A model generated the notes under the pieces. That model saw only the letters and a list, made by a program, of their open reading frames with translations. It was not told the DNA's origin and searched no databases. DNA of 64,000 nucleotides from an uncultured Polaribacter sp. GTDB taxonomy: Bacteria > Bacteroidota > Bacteroidia > Flavobacteriales > Flavobacteriaceae. Positions 1 to 9,214 of the stretch are shown piece after piece (the stretch's first letter is position 1; each line of letters starts with the position of its first letter). A program made the translations under genes and the position numbers. The stretch is from NCBI GenBank assembly GCA_943846595.1, contig OX044355.1, positions 682,001 through 746,000 on the forward strand, in the 5' to 3' direction.

Positions 1-124
1 CTTCTTTTTGAATGACTTCTTCTACAAGCGTATTCCATTCTTTACAGGCACCACATTGCCCTACCCATTTTGCATGTTGCGTGCCACAATTTTGACAGAA
101 AAAAGTTGTTTTGGTTTTTGCCAT
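1..124 (-). CDS. radA: DNA repair protein RadA, N-terminal fragment (cut by window edge)
   Basis: Only the first 41 codons are in the window. They start MAKTKTTFFCQNCG and hold a four-cysteine zinc finger (C10, C13, C24, C27) with the spacing and the KW-GQC-G-C-WN pattern typical of RadA/Sms. RadA is a RecA-like ATPase that helps process recombination intermediates during branch migration. The gene lies downstream of panC, panD and a flippase on the same strand, so it may be the tail of that cluster. A gap of about 100 nt in front of it leaves room for its own promoter. The rest of the protein (RecA core, Lon-like domain) cannot be checked here. Confidence 0.9.
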   Translation of the reverse strand, partial: MAKTKTTFFCQNCGTQHAKWVGQCGACKEWNTLVEEVIQKE

Positions 125-226
125 TTTTAGTTCCAATGTTTACAAAGTGTAAAGTTACAAAGTTTAATACTAGCCTTTCTTTTTATTCCAATTTTTACAA
201 ACCGAAGTCAATCTTAAATAGAAACG

Positions 227-1183
227 CTAAACATTCTTTTTTTTATTATAGATCGGTAAAACTAAGAAAGCCAATCCGCCAAAAACAACAATCATTAATG
301 TTTGTGCTGACCACATAATCCACCCAAAGGCTTCACTGGGGCTTTCTGGAAGATTAAAGAGTAAAAAGGCACCTGTTACTGCTAAAGGATAAGAGCCGAT
401 ACCTCCATTTGTTGCTGCAATGCTAAATCCACCCGCAATAAATCCAACCAAAATTCCACCAACAGGCACTTCTAATCCTTGAATTGCAGGAATGGTTGCC
501 CAAAACATAGCAACATACATTGTCCAAATGAAAATAGTGTGGAAAATAAACGCCCATTTTTTTTTCATTTTTAAAATACTGGTAACTCCCTCTGTAAGAC
601 TTACAACAAAGTTTTTTATTTTTAATAAAAACCCCAGCTTTGCTTTTTTTACAAATGAGGAGAAGATTATAATTCCGATAATTACTCCAATAAAAATCAG
701 TCCAATTTTTAGCGGTTCAAAGCTATTAGAAATCAATGTCAAGATGAAATCAAATTGAAAAAATAAGGTGATTCCAATAATCAAAAACATCATCATCACA
801 TCAGCAATTCTTTCCGCAACGATGGTACCAAAACCTTTTTCAAAAGGGATGTTTTCGTAGTTTACCATCACCGTAGCCCTGGAAACTTCTCCAGCTCTTG
901 GAATGGCAAGATTTACAAAATAACCAATCAATACCGCTAAAACACTGTTGGTGAATTTTGGTTTGTACCCCAAAGGTGCTAGCATGAATTTCCAACGATA
1001 AGCTCTAGATAAATGACTTAAAACACCAAAAAATAAGCCAAGAAAAATCCATGCATAATTGGCATTTCTTAGATGGAAAAACATCTTTTCCTGATCCATT
1101 CTAGCCAAAGAATACCAAACTAAAATGCCCCCTAAAAGAAGCGGTAAAGTAGTTTTTAATATTTTTTTACAGGTTGAATTCAA
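227..1183 (-). CDS. Flippase-like (LPG synthase transmembrane domain) membrane protein
   Basis: A 318-residue integral membrane protein with about eight hydrophobic helices. It matches the UPF0104 family, related to the flippase half of MprF. Conserved-looking elements are the SHLSRAYRWKFML segment near residue 60, the IPRAGEVSRATV segment near residue 95 and a Gly-rich AATNGGIGSYP segment near residue 260. The family is thought to move lipids or lipid-linked compounds across the inner membrane; the substrate here is unknown. The start is TTG, one base after the panD stop codon, so translation is probably coupled to panD. The panC-panD-flippase-radA order suggests a shared transcript. Confidence 0.8.
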   Translation of the reverse strand: MNSTCKKILKTTLPLLLGGILVWYSLARMDQEKMFFHLRNANYAWIFLGLFFGVLSHLSRAYRWKFMLAPLGYKPKFTNSVLAVLIGYFVNLAIPRAGEVSRATVMVNYENIPFEKGFGTIVAERIADVMMMFLIIGITLFFQFDFILTLISNSFEPLKIGLIFIGVIIGIIIFSSFVKKAKLGFLLKIKNFVVSLTEGVTSILKMKKKWAFIFHTIFIWTMYVAMFWATIPAIQGLEVPVGGILVGFIAGGFSIAATNGGIGSYPLAVTGAFLLFNLPESPSEAFGWIMWSAQTLMIVVFGGLAFLVLPIYNKKKNV

Positions 1184-1184
1184 G

Positions 1185-1535
1185 CTATGTCAAGGTATTG
1201 TCCTTTTCGTTTGGAAAAACCAATGAAGGTTTGAATTTCTTAGCTTCTTCAAGTTCCAGATAGCAGTAGGCAATTAAGATTAAAATATCTCCTTTTGCAA
1301 CCCGTCTGGCAGCAGCACCATTGAGTGTAATTTCTCCACTTCCACGAGGGCCCGGAATGGTGTAGGTTTCCAAACGCTCCCCATTGTTGTTGTTTACAAT
1401 TTGAACGCGTTCACCTTCAATGATGTTGGCAGCATCCATTAGATCTTCATCAATGGTGATGCTCCCGATATAATTTAAATCAGCACCCGTTACTTTAACG
1501 CGGTGGATTTTAGACTTTACGACTTGTACTAACAT
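1185..1535 (-). CDS. panD: Aspartate 1-decarboxylase proenzyme
   Basis: 116 residues, the usual size of PanD. It decarboxylates L-aspartate to beta-alanine, the amine half of pantothenate. The self-cleavage site is visible as Gly24-Ser25 in YIGSIT; Ser25 becomes the pyruvoyl cofactor. Other family elements are the N-terminal KSKIHR (Lys9 in the active site), the ERVQIVN strand and the [11 protein letters not shown] motif. It lies 53 nt downstream of panC and 1 nt upstream of the flippase gene, which fits an operon that makes both pantothenate precursors together. Confidence 0.96.
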   Translation of the reverse strand: MLVQVVKSKIHRVKVTGADLNYIGSITIDEDLMDAANIIEGERVQIVNNNNGERLETYTIPGPRGSGEITLNGAAARRVAKGDILILIAYCYLELEEAKKFKPSLVFPNEKDNTLT

Positions 1536-1588
1536 ATTGTAAAAATACTATTTTTAAGTTCTTAATGCTATTTTTTGAAGAATGAAAG

Positions 1589-2428
1589 TTAAATTTGAAT
1601 GTTGTCAATTAATCGAATTTCGCCTGCAAAAACAGCAATAAATGCTCTGTACTGTGTTTTTTCATCTTTATTTTTGATGTTTTTTAGTGTTTTCTCATCT
1701 GCAATTGTAAAATATTCCAAGGTCAATAGCGATTGTTTTTCAAATTCTTTTTCTACCCATTCGATAATGGTATTTGGAGCTTCTGTCTCAAACTTCATTT
1801 TCACTTTTTGCAGTGTTTTGAAAATAAAAGGGGCTGCCTTTAGGTGCGCTTTAGTTAAACGACTATTTCTTGAGCTCATTGCCAATCCGTTTTTTGCTCT
1901 ATGTATATTACAGCCTTTGACTTCTAGAGGCAATTGCTGTTTTTGGGTCATTTTTTTAACAATTTGTAATTGCTGAAAATCCTTTTCTCCAAAATAGGCT
2001 TTATTGGGAGCTACAATTTCAAAAAGTCTTTTTACAACAGTACCCACTCCGTCAAAATGACCGATTCTAAACCTTCCTTCCATTTCGTGCTCTAAGCCCT
2101 CAAAATCAAAAGAAGTGGCAGTAATATTTTCGGCATATATTTCTTTTACATCGGGAGCAAAAAGAACATCACATTGCGCGCTTTCTAAAATTTTTGTGTC
2201 ATCTTGAAAGGTTTTTGGGTATTTGAGCAAATCCGCGGGATTATCAAATTGTGTGGGATTTACAAAAATACTGACTACAGAAATATCATTTTCTTCGTTA
2301 CATTTTTTTAAAAGTGATAAATGCCCTTCATGCAGTGCTCCCATGGTTGGAATAAATCCAATCTGTTTGTTCTTCTTATGCGTATCTAAATAGGTATTTA
2401 AGGCAACCTTAGTATAAAAAACTTTCAT
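1589..2428 (-). CDS. panC: Pantothenate synthetase
   Basis: 279 residues. It joins pantoate and beta-alanine using ATP, via pantoyl-adenylate. The nucleotidyltransferase signature PTMGALHEGHLSLL is near residues 27-40, followed by FVNPTQF, the FGEKDFQQ loop and the MSSRNSRL motif that closes over ATP. It is first in the panC-panD cluster. A TAAGTTTG -7 element lies 24 nt before the start codon (2452-2459), and the divergent glycogen-synthase-like gene starts about 95 nt away. Confidence 0.96.
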   Translation of the reverse strand: MKVFYTKVALNTYLDTHKKNKQIGFIPTMGALHEGHLSLLKKCNEENDISVVSIFVNPTQFDNPADLLKYPKTFQDDTKILESAQCDVLFAPDVKEIYAENITATSFDFEGLEHEMEGRFRIGHFDGVGTVVKRLFEIVAPNKAYFGEKDFQQLQIVKKMTQKQQLPLEVKGCNIHRAKNGLAMSSRNSRLTKAHLKAAPFIFKTLQKVKMKFETEAPNTIIEWVEKEFEKQSLLTLEYFTIADEKTLKNIKNKDEKTQYRAFIAVFAGEIRLIDNIQI

Positions 2429-2451
2429 TGGATATCGAGGTAAAATAAGTG

Positions 2452-2459
2452 CAAACTTA
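2452..2459 (-). promoter_or_regulatory. Candidate -7 element for panC
   Basis: The minus strand reads TAAGTTTG, an exact match to the Bacteroidota -7 consensus TAnnTTTG, 24 nt upstream of the panC ATG. No clear TTG is present at the expected -33 position, so the call rests on the -7 match and its position only. Confidence 0.4.
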
Positions 2460-2523
2460 CCATTTTAACATGATATTAGCATAATAATTTGTATTTTCGC
2501 ATCCTTATAAAAGAGTTTGATTA

Positions 2524-3333
2524 ATGAAGGACAAGAGAATTTTATATGTATCGTCTGAGGTACTTCCGTATTTACCTGAAACAGAATTATCATCAACAGC
2601 ATTCAACGTTGCGAAGAACTCGCATGCTAAAGGTGTTCAGACAAGGATTTTTATGCCAAGATATGGTGTAATTAACGAAAGAAGACACCAGTTGCACGAA
2701 GTAATTCGATTGTCTGGAATGAACCTTATAATTAATGATATGGACATGCCATTGATTATAAAAGTGGCATCCATTCCCAAAGAAAGAATGCAAGTTTATT
2801 TCATTGATAATGAAGAGTATTTTAAAAGAAAAGCTGTTTTTACGGATGAGGATGATAAGTTGTTTTCCGACAATGACGAACGTGCAATTTTCTTTGCAAA
2901 AGGAGTTGTGGAGACGGTTAAAAAATTAAACTGGGCCCCAGATATTATCCATGTTCATGGTTGGTTGGCATCGCTTTTACCTTTATATTTAAAAGAGTTT
3001 TACAAAGAAGAGCCATTGTTTACAGAGAGTAAAATAGTTACCTCGGTTTACAACAATCCTTTTGAGGGTGCTTTGAGTTCTGATTTGGCATCAAAAATTA
3101 AATTTGATCAAATTGCAGCTGCTAAAATAGCGACCATTAAAACTCCAACACATACCAATATTTTAAAAAGTGCAATAGAAAATTCGGATGCAATTATTCA
3201 CGGTAGCGAAAGCATGCCAGAGGATATCGTTTCTTTTATAACATCGCAAAATAAACCGGTTTTAGAGTTTCAGTCTGACGACTTAAAAGAACCTTACTTA
3301 AATTTTTACGCTGATATCTTATCGGTAAACTAA
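2524..3333 (+). CDS. Glycogen/starch synthase N-terminal-domain protein, probably non-catalytic
   Basis: 269 residues that resemble only the N-terminal Rossmann half of GT5 glycogen synthases: ILYVSSEVLPYL at the start, TRIFMPRYG near residue 40, and WAPDIIHVHGW near residue 140. The ADP-glucose-binding KxGGL motif expected after SSEV is replaced by ETELSST, and the C-terminal GT-B half is absent. Glucosyl transfer is therefore unlikely by itself. Short proteins of this kind sit next to panC in related flavobacteria. A TATTTTCG element at 2492-2499 may be its -7 box. The DUF4270 lipoprotein gene follows after 12 nt. The true role is unknown. Confidence 0.72.
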   Translation: MKDKRILYVSSEVLPYLPETELSSTAFNVAKNSHAKGVQTRIFMPRYGVINERRHQLHEVIRLSGMNLIINDMDMPLIIKVASIPKERMQVYFIDNEEYFKRKAVFTDEDDKLFSDNDERAIFFAKGVVETVKKLNWAPDIIHVHGWLASLLPLYLKEFYKEEPLFTESKIVTSVYNNPFEGALSSDLASKIKFDQIAAAKIATIKTPTHTNILKSAIENSDAIIHGSESMPEDIVSFITSQNKPVLEFQSDDLKEPYLNFYADILSVN

Positions 3334-3345
3334 TATTTTTGAAAA

Positions 3346-4956
3346 GTGAAAAAGATTATAAAAAAAAGTGTTTCTATTAGTGTATTCTTGGTTGTTTTTT
3401 CAGGAATACTTTCTTGCGAAAAAGATTTTACAGATATTGGAACAACAATTATTACCAACAATGTTTTTTCAACAGATAAGATTTTGGTCGATATCGAATT
3501 GGAGAACAAAGAAGTAGATCGTATTAGAACGGATAACGTTACTTTAGAGCCGGGACAGTATTTGCTAGGGGTTTATAATAGTGCGGATTATGAAAAATTA
3601 GAAGCATCTATTTTAACTCAAGTAGGAATTCCAACAATATTAAAGTACACAGACGAAGAGTTTGATACTGCAGATACAACTGTAATATCAACAATTGATA
3701 CGGTCTTTTTAAAACTACCTTATCAAGCAACTTTAACCGAAAATGATATTTCAGATCCAACCTATTCGTTAGATTCTATTTTTGGAAATCAAGCAGTTCC
3801 TTTTACATTAAACCTATATCAGTCCAACGAGTATCTAAGTACATTAGATCTTGAAGATCCAACACAAATAAGTAACTATCTTTCTGACGAACCTTTTCAA
3901 AAAATAGGCTCTGAATTAAATAGTGAATTTAATTATCAATTTAAGCCCCAAAGAGAAGAGGTAGGTGAATTAATTTACTATACAGATACAATGTTTGTTG
4001 TAAGCAGATGGTTAAATAATGGAAACTTATATGATAAAGATACTATTAAAATTACAACAAACGGTTCTGATGTTCCATTGCCTTTTGCAAGAATCCCGAT
4101 GGATGAAGCAAAATTCAAATCAATTTTCTTTGATAAATATGAGTCGGCAGAGTTTTCCTCTCAAGAAGCGTTTAATAATTATTTTAGAGGTTTAATTATA
4201 GAGGCTTCTGGTATTGATGGTTCTTTGATTTCTTATGCTTTTAACAATACAAACCCAGCATTAAACCCTTCTATTGAAGTGTATTACACAAATACCGTAG
4301 TAAAAGGAGGTACTGAAATTTTAGACACCATAAAAAAGAACAATTCTTTTCCTTTGAACGGTCTTAGAAGAAGCTATTACAACATGGGGCCTTCTCCATC
4401 AATTTCAGATGAACAGATAAAAATACAAGGAACGGCAGGGAGCGAAGGGTCTATTACTCTTTTTGGAACGGCAGACACGGATGATAATGGAGTTCCAGAT
4501 CAATTAGATGAGTTGCGATTAAAAAACATTTTAGTAAATGATGCGTTGTTAACAATTTATGTCGATCAATCTGCAGATACCGATTTAGCTCCAGAAAGAT
4601 TGTATTTGTATAAAGATTACGTAAACCCAAATTCACAAGCAATAGTTCAAAGTCACCTTAAAGATGTTTTTACAGGAGTATCTACTTTCGGCGGTTACCT
4701 TGAAACAACTGATGACGGTGAAATGAAATATACTTTTAGAATCCCAGATTATATTTCAGAGCTATTAAACTCAGAAACAGACTACAATCCGAAGTTGTCA
4801 ATCAGAGCACTTAATAGGACCGATTTAATTTTGAATGATACTATTTTTAGACCCTATAGCTGGAATCCTAAAATGGTCACTCTTTTGAATGAATCTTCAA
4901 ACAATGGCGCTAAAAAAGCAGAATTAAAAATATCGTATTCAAAAAAACAAGATTAA
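3346..4956 (+). CDS. DUF4270 family lipoprotein
   Basis: 536 residues with a basic start, a hydrophobic stretch and a lipobox ending LSC, so it is predicted to be an exported lipoprotein. The start codon is GTG. The body is beta-rich, with the long repeated STVISTIDTVFLKLPYQ-type strands of DUF4270. This family is common in Bacteroidota and has no established function. It lies between the glycogen-synthase-like gene and glmS (18 nt gap) on one strand and probably shares their transcript. The link to amino-sugar metabolism is only by position. Confidence 0.8.
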   Translation: MKKIIKKSVSISVFLVVFSGILSCEKDFTDIGTTIITNNVFSTDKILVDIELENKEVDRIRTDNVTLEPGQYLLGVYNSADYEKLEASILTQVGIPTILKYTDEEFDTADTTVISTIDTVFLKLPYQATLTENDISDPTYSLDSIFGNQAVPFTLNLYQSNEYLSTLDLEDPTQISNYLSDEPFQKIGSELNSEFNYQFKPQREEVGELIYYTDTMFVVSRWLNNGNLYDKDTIKITTNGSDVPLPFARIPMDEAKFKSIFFDKYESAEFSSQEAFNNYFRGLIIEASGIDGSLISYAFNNTNPALNPSIEVYYTNTVVKGGTEILDTIKKNNSFPLNGLRRSYYNMGPSPSISDEQIKIQGTAGSEGSITLFGTADTDDNGVPDQLDELRLKNILVNDALLTIYVDQSADTDLAPERLYLYKDYVNPNSQAIVQSHLKDVFTGVSTFGGYLETTDDGEMKYTFRIPDYISELLNSETDYNPKLSIRALNRTDLILNDTIFRPYSWNPKMVTLLNESSNNGAKKAELKISYSKKQD

Positions 4957-4974
4957 AAAACACCCTCAAAATTT

Positions 4975-6831
4975 ATGTGTGGAATTACAGGATATATTGG
5001 ATATAGAGAAGCATATCCAATCGTAATCAATGGACTAAAAAGACTAGAATACAGAGGTTACGATAGTTCTGGGATCATGATGTATGATGGTAAAGAAATG
5101 AACTTGTCTAAAACCAAAGGAAAGGTTGCCGACCTTGAGGTTATTGTGAATAATGAAGAAAAGAGAAAAGTAGGAAAAATAGGATTAGGGCACACGCGTT
5201 GGGCAACTCACGGAGTTCCAAACGATACAAACTCTCATCCCCACTTTTCTGAACAAGGAGACTTAGCGATTGTGCATAATGGAATAATTGAAAATTATGA
5301 CACCTTAAAAAAAGAATTAACTCGCAGAGGATATACTTTTAAAAGTGACACCGATACCGAAGTGCTCATCAACTTAATTCAAGAAGTAAAAAAGAACAAC
5401 AAATGTAAGTTGGGCAAGGCGGTCCAAATTGCCTTAACCAATGTAGTTGGAGCTTATGCTATAGCCGTTTTTGACATCACAAAACCAAATGAGTTGGTCA
5501 TTGCCAAGCTAGGAAGTCCTATTGCAATTGGTGTAGGGAAAGATAATTCAGAGTTTTTTGTTGCATCCGATGCATCTCCTTTTATTGAATTTACGAAGAA
5601 TGCTATTTATTTAGAAGACGAAGAGCTCGCCATTGTTAAAGTAGGGAAAGACATTGAAGTCCGTAAAATCATGGACGATTCTATGGTAGACACCAACATT
5701 CAAACGCTCAAGATGAGTTTAGAGCAGATTGAAAAAGGGGGATATGATCATTTCATGTTAAAAGAAATTCATGAACAGCCCAAAGCAATCATTGATACCT
5801 ACAGAGGTAGAATGTTGCCAGACCAAGGCATTATTAAAATGTCTGGCGTAGACGATCATCTTGCGAAATTTTTAAATGCCGACCGAATCATCATTATTGC
5901 TTGTGGTACTTCTTGGCACGCAGGATTAGTGGCAGAATATCTTTTTGAGGATATGGCAAGAATTCCTGTAGAAGTTGAATATGCCTCCGAATTCAGGTAT
6001 AGAAACCCAATAGTTACCTCAAAAGATGTTGTGATTGCCATTTCTCAATCTGGCGAAACAGCAGATACTTTGGCAGCCATTAAGTTAGCAAAATCCAAAG
6101 GAGCATTTGTTTTTGGAGTTTGTAATGTAGTGGGATCTTCCATTGCAAGAGAAACACATGCGGGGGCATATACGCATGCTGGACCAGAAATAGGTGTTGC
6201 ATCCACAAAAGCATTTACAACACAAATAACCGTACTTTCTTTAATTGCATTAAAATTGGCAAAAGAGAAAGGAACCTTATCGAAATCAGCATTTCAAAAC
6301 TACTTAAGAACATTAGCACTCATTCCTTCTCAAATAGAACAGTTGTTAAAAATTGACGACACAGTAAAAGAAATAGCGGCTGCTTACAAAGATGCCAAGA
6401 ACTGCTTGTACCTTGGTAGAGGATTTAATTTCCCTGTTGCACTCGAAGGTGCTTTGAAGTTAAAAGAGATTTCTTACATTCATGCAGAAGGCTATCCTGC
6501 TGCAGAAATGAAGCACGGTCCTATTGCTTTAATAGACGAGAACATGCCCATTTTTGTGATTGCAACCAATAAAGGACATTACGAGAAAGTAGTGAGTAAC
6601 ATTCAAGAAATAAAATCGAGATCTGGTAAAATTATCGCTATTGTAACAGAAGGGGATACTCAGGTAAAAGAAATTGCAGATCATGTGATTGAAATTCCCG
6701 AAACCGAAGAAGCATTAACCCCTTTGTTAACCACCATTCCTTTTCAATTACTGTCATATCATATTGCAGTGATGTTGAATAAAAATGTAGATCAGCCTCG
6801 AAATTTAGCGAAATCAGTAACGGTGGAGTAG
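4975..6831 (+). CDS. glmS: Glutamine-fructose-6-phosphate aminotransferase (isomerizing)
   Basis: 618 residues. It makes glucosamine-6-phosphate, the first step to UDP-GlcNAc for peptidoglycan and LPS. It starts MCGITGYIG with the N-terminal nucleophile Cys, followed by an Ntn glutaminase domain (HTRWATHG near residue 75, a GDLAIVHNG segment near residue 102). Two SIS sugar-isomerase domains follow, with CGTSWHAG and SQSGETADT motifs. The end DQPRNLAKSVTVE is the usual GlmS terminus, so the gene is intact although a mobile island is inserted exactly at its last codons. The integrase gene on the opposite strand overlaps the last 40 bases. Confidence 0.97.
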   Translation: MCGITGYIGYREAYPIVINGLKRLEYRGYDSSGIMMYDGKEMNLSKTKGKVADLEVIVNNEEKRKVGKIGLGHTRWATHGVPNDTNSHPHFSEQGDLAIVHNGIIENYDTLKKELTRRGYTFKSDTDTEVLINLIQEVKKNNKCKLGKAVQIALTNVVGAYAIAVFDITKPNELVIAKLGSPIAIGVGKDNSEFFVASDASPFIEFTKNAIYLEDEELAIVKVGKDIEVRKIMDDSMVDTNIQTLKMSLEQIEKGGYDHFMLKEIHEQPKAIIDTYRGRMLPDQGIIKMSGVDDHLAKFLNADRIIIIACGTSWHAGLVAEYLFEDMARIPVEVEYASEFRYRNPIVTSKDVVIAISQSGETADTLAAIKLAKSKGAFVFGVCNVVGSSIARETHAGAYTHAGPEIGVASTKAFTTQITVLSLIALKLAKEKGTLSKSAFQNYLRTLALIPSQIEQLLKIDDTVKEIAAAYKDAKNCLYLGRGFNFPVALEGALKLKEISYIHAEGYPAAEMKHGPIALIDENMPIFVIATNKGHYEKVVSNIQEIKSRSGKIIAIVTEGDTQVKEIADHVIEIPETEEALTPLLTTIPFQLLSYHIAVMLNKNVDQPRNLAKSVTVE

Positions 6832-8612
6832 TCTAAAAGGTAAGTTTTGTTTTGTCGTTTTTTATTGATGTAATTGTTGAATTTTCTAACATTTACACCA
6901 TTAATATCTAAATCATTCTTACCCTTTATTATCTTGTATATATCATTACTCACTAATTCTCCTTTATCTTTTACAATATTCAATTTGAAGTTAATTTTGA
7001 TATTGTGAGTATTTGATTTTTTATCCCATTCTACACCAATCTTATCTATGTAATCATTTAAAAATTTCCGTTTATCCTCAAACTTTGTATAATTACATAT
7101 TTTATTAAAATGTGATTTAAAACTATCGAACCAATCTTCCCAGACATTATTATTCAACCACAATTCGTTTTGTATTTCTAATTGACTGATTTCGTTTTCA
7201 ATTTTTTCTATTTCCTTTTCAACACTTAATCTGATGTTTTCAAACATTTGGTCACTTATTTTAAGTGTAATGTTTTTAATGGTATTTTCTTCTAATTTTT
7301 TATGGATAGTATCAATTTTAACCTTTCTTCTTTTAATCTTACTTAGGTTTTCTTTAATCTTCTTTTTAATAGACTCCTCATTGAATTCCTTGGGTAAATT
7401 CTTCTTTCTAAATTCTTCTTTAACTAATTCACTATTCTTAAAAACATTTAAAATATTAACCCAAACAAATTCTTCTAAACCAAATCTATTAATTGATCTA
7501 TTATTTTTACATTTTTCAATTCTACTATCTCTATAACTGTTTTCATTAGTAACACATCTGTAGACATTAATATTCATTTTAGGTTGAACCTTACCTCTCA
7601 TTAAAGTACCACAACCACAATATAACATATCTTTAAGTAAGAAATTATGTTTGTTATTATCTGAATTAGGTCTTCTTCGTCTCTTTCCTAATAATTTCTG
7701 AACATAGTCAAATTCATCTTTTTCAATAATACTAACACATTCAAATTTATGTTTATGAATCAATCCTTTTTCTCTACAATATTCTTTGGATTTCCCTTTC
7801 AATCCCTTTACTTCATAATCTTTATAACCAATATAAAAGGTATTTGTAAGTATGTTTCTAATTTGAGTAGTTACCCATATTGAATTCCCTCTTTGTGTTT
7901 TAACTCCAATCTTCTCTAATCTTTCACTAATTCTTTGAGTTGATAATCCGTTTGAATACCATTGAAATATTTTCTTCACCCATTTACTTCGATACTCATC
8001 TTCAATTAATCTTCCCTCATCATCAGTTTTGAATCCAATTGGAACACTACCTCCCCACCATTTTCCATTATTAAGATTAATCCTTTTACCCATTAATCCT
8101 TTTTCAAATCTTTGATGGTTTTCAAATTCATTTACTAAAGATAAAACACCAAATAATAACTTATCCATTTTATTGTCAAAGTTGTATTTCTGATTATTTA
8201 AATATAAATCAATACCATTTTTATAAATGATACTTTTTAGAAGATTGGATGTATCATCATTTCTACTTAACCTACTTAAATCATAAACCCAAACATTTTT
8301 TACTAATCTCTTTTTCCAACTATCAATTAGAATATTTAGTAATTTTCTTTTAACTACTTCTCCAATTTCATCATCATCTAAAAAGTCATCTCCACTTTTC
8401 CCTTCTTCTCTCCAAACTATGATAAATTTAAACTTATTAGGATGATTTTTAGTCACATATTCAATACCTAATTCTCTTTGATTGTCTAAGGAAGTGTTTT
8501 CTATTTGATCTTTTGTGGATACCCTACAATAAACATTAAATGATCTCATCATTAATCTATCATCTAATTTCTCCAAATAATCATTTCTATTTCGAATCTC
8601 TATTATCTCCAT
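6792..8612 (-). CDS. Large serine integrase (site-specific recombinase)
   Basis: 606 residues. An N-terminal resolvase domain (about 25-175) has YCRVSTKDQ with nucleophile Ser32 and the DLSRLSR motif near residue 112. It is followed by a Recombinase DNA-binding domain (WGGSVPIGF to TFYIGYKDY, about 185-270), a zinc ribbon (CGCG with later Cys near 330-370) and a coiled coil rich in Lys/Glu (about 400-490). This is the order of large serine integrases that insert and, with a directionality factor, excise elements. The last 12 residues, YSTVTDFAKFRG, are encoded by the reverse complement of the glmS tail, and the stop codon lies inside glmS. Integration therefore completes the 3' end of the gene. 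It is divergent from an RHH gene. Confidence 0.93.
   Translation of the reverse strand: MEIIEIRNRNDYLEKLDDRLMMRSFNVYCRVSTKDQIENTSLDNQRELGIEYVTKNHPNKFKFIIVWREEGKSGDDFLDDDEIGEVVKRKLLNILIDSWKKRLVKNVWVYDLSRLSRNDDTSNLLKSIIYKNGIDLYLNNQKYNFDNKMDKLLFGVLSLVNEFENHQRFEKGLMGKRINLNNGKWWGGSVPIGFKTDDEGRLIEDEYRSKWVKKIFQWYSNGLSTQRISERLEKIGVKTQRGNSIWVTTQIRNILTNTFYIGYKDYEVKGLKGKSKEYCREKGLIHKHKFECVSIIEKDEFDYVQKLLGKRRRRPNSDNNKHNFLLKDMLYCGCGTLMRGKVQPKMNINVYRCVTNENSYRDSRIEKCKNNRSINRFGLEEFVWVNILNVFKNSELVKEEFRKKNLPKEFNEESIKKKIKENLSKIKRRKVKIDTIHKKLEENTIKNITLKISDQMFENIRLSVEKEIEKIENEISQLEIQNELWLNNNVWEDWFDSFKSHFNKICNYTKFEDKRKFLNDYIDKIGVEWDKKSNTHNIKINFKLNIVKDKGELVSNDIYKIIKGKNDLDINGVNVRKFNNYINKKRQNKTYLLDYSTVTDFAKFRG
6820..6831 (+). 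repeat. Left attachment core (attL) inside the glmS 3' end
   Basis: ACGGTGGAGTAG, encoding the last residues T-V-E-stop of GlmS. An identical copy ends the island at 21518. The longer site 6811-6831 reads KSVTVE-stop in the glmS frame and STVTDF on the other strand, where it forms the end of the integrase gene. Confidence 0.8.
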
Positions 8613-8666
8613 TTGAGTACCAATTATTCCTACTTACGTTTATAACCTAATTTAAAAATTCAATCA

Positions 8667-8924
8667 ATGGAATCAAAAACACCAAAAACAGAATTAGTTC
8701 GATTTACTACTTTAATTAATCCAACAATTTTATCAAACATTAAACTTATTTCATATTTCACTAATAAAAAGTTATACGAAGTAATTAATCAATCAATAGA
8801 TAACTTTGTTAGTGAATTTGAAACTAAAAACAACACCTCAATTAAATCTATAATTAACTTACAACACAAATTATCTAATAATCCAAATGAAGAAGTTGTT
8901 GAAAAAAATAAAGATAAAAAATAA
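8667..8924 (+). CDS. Small ribbon-helix-helix-like protein, divergent from the integrase
   Basis: 85 residues. The segment VRFTTLIN could form the DNA-contacting beta strand, followed by helices PTILSNIKLISYFTN and KLYEVINQSIDNFVSEFE. This is the strand-helix-helix pattern of CopG/Arc-type regulators. The Lys/Glu-rich tail looks disordered. It is the only rightward gene at this end and is separated from the integrase gene by just 54 nt, so it may control integrase expression or act in directionality. The fold assignment comes from pattern only. A short AAAAAC/GTTTTT stem at 8944-8961 may end its transcript. Confidence 0.5.
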   Translation: MESKTPKTELVRFTTLINPTILSNIKLISYFTNKKLYEVINQSIDNFVSEFETKNNTSIKSIINLQHKLSNNPNEEVVEKNKDKK

Positions 8925-9142
8925 AATCTAAACCCTTCATATAAAAACTACTCCGTTTTTAGAAATGTGTTACTTTGTATTAAGTTTCACATTTTTTTTA
9001 TTCCTTACATCACTTCAACAAACATTACAACACAACAACACAAATTATACGTTTTTTTTACATTTTAAATACGATTTACTACACTACCTAACTCTAATCA
9101 CATATCTATATGATTTAAAAATTATCGTCGTTTAAATCACAT

Positions 9143-9177
9143 AAAAAAAGACCGATAAATTATTACATCTATCGGTC
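9143..9177 (-). terminator. Intrinsic terminator of the small-gene operon
   Basis: Stem GACCGATA (9150-9157) pairs perfectly with TATCGGTC (9170-9177). On the minus strand it is followed by a run of seven T. It lies 38 nt past the end of the leftward operon 10495-9215. Confidence 0.75.
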
Positions 9178-9214
9178 TCAATTCAAATATTTAATGAACA
9201 AATTAAATATACAC

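Noticed and set aside
8925..9142. CRISPR or repeat array in AT-rich gaps of the island
   Set aside because: ACA-rich words recur, but there is no regular repeat-spacer pattern and no cas gene.
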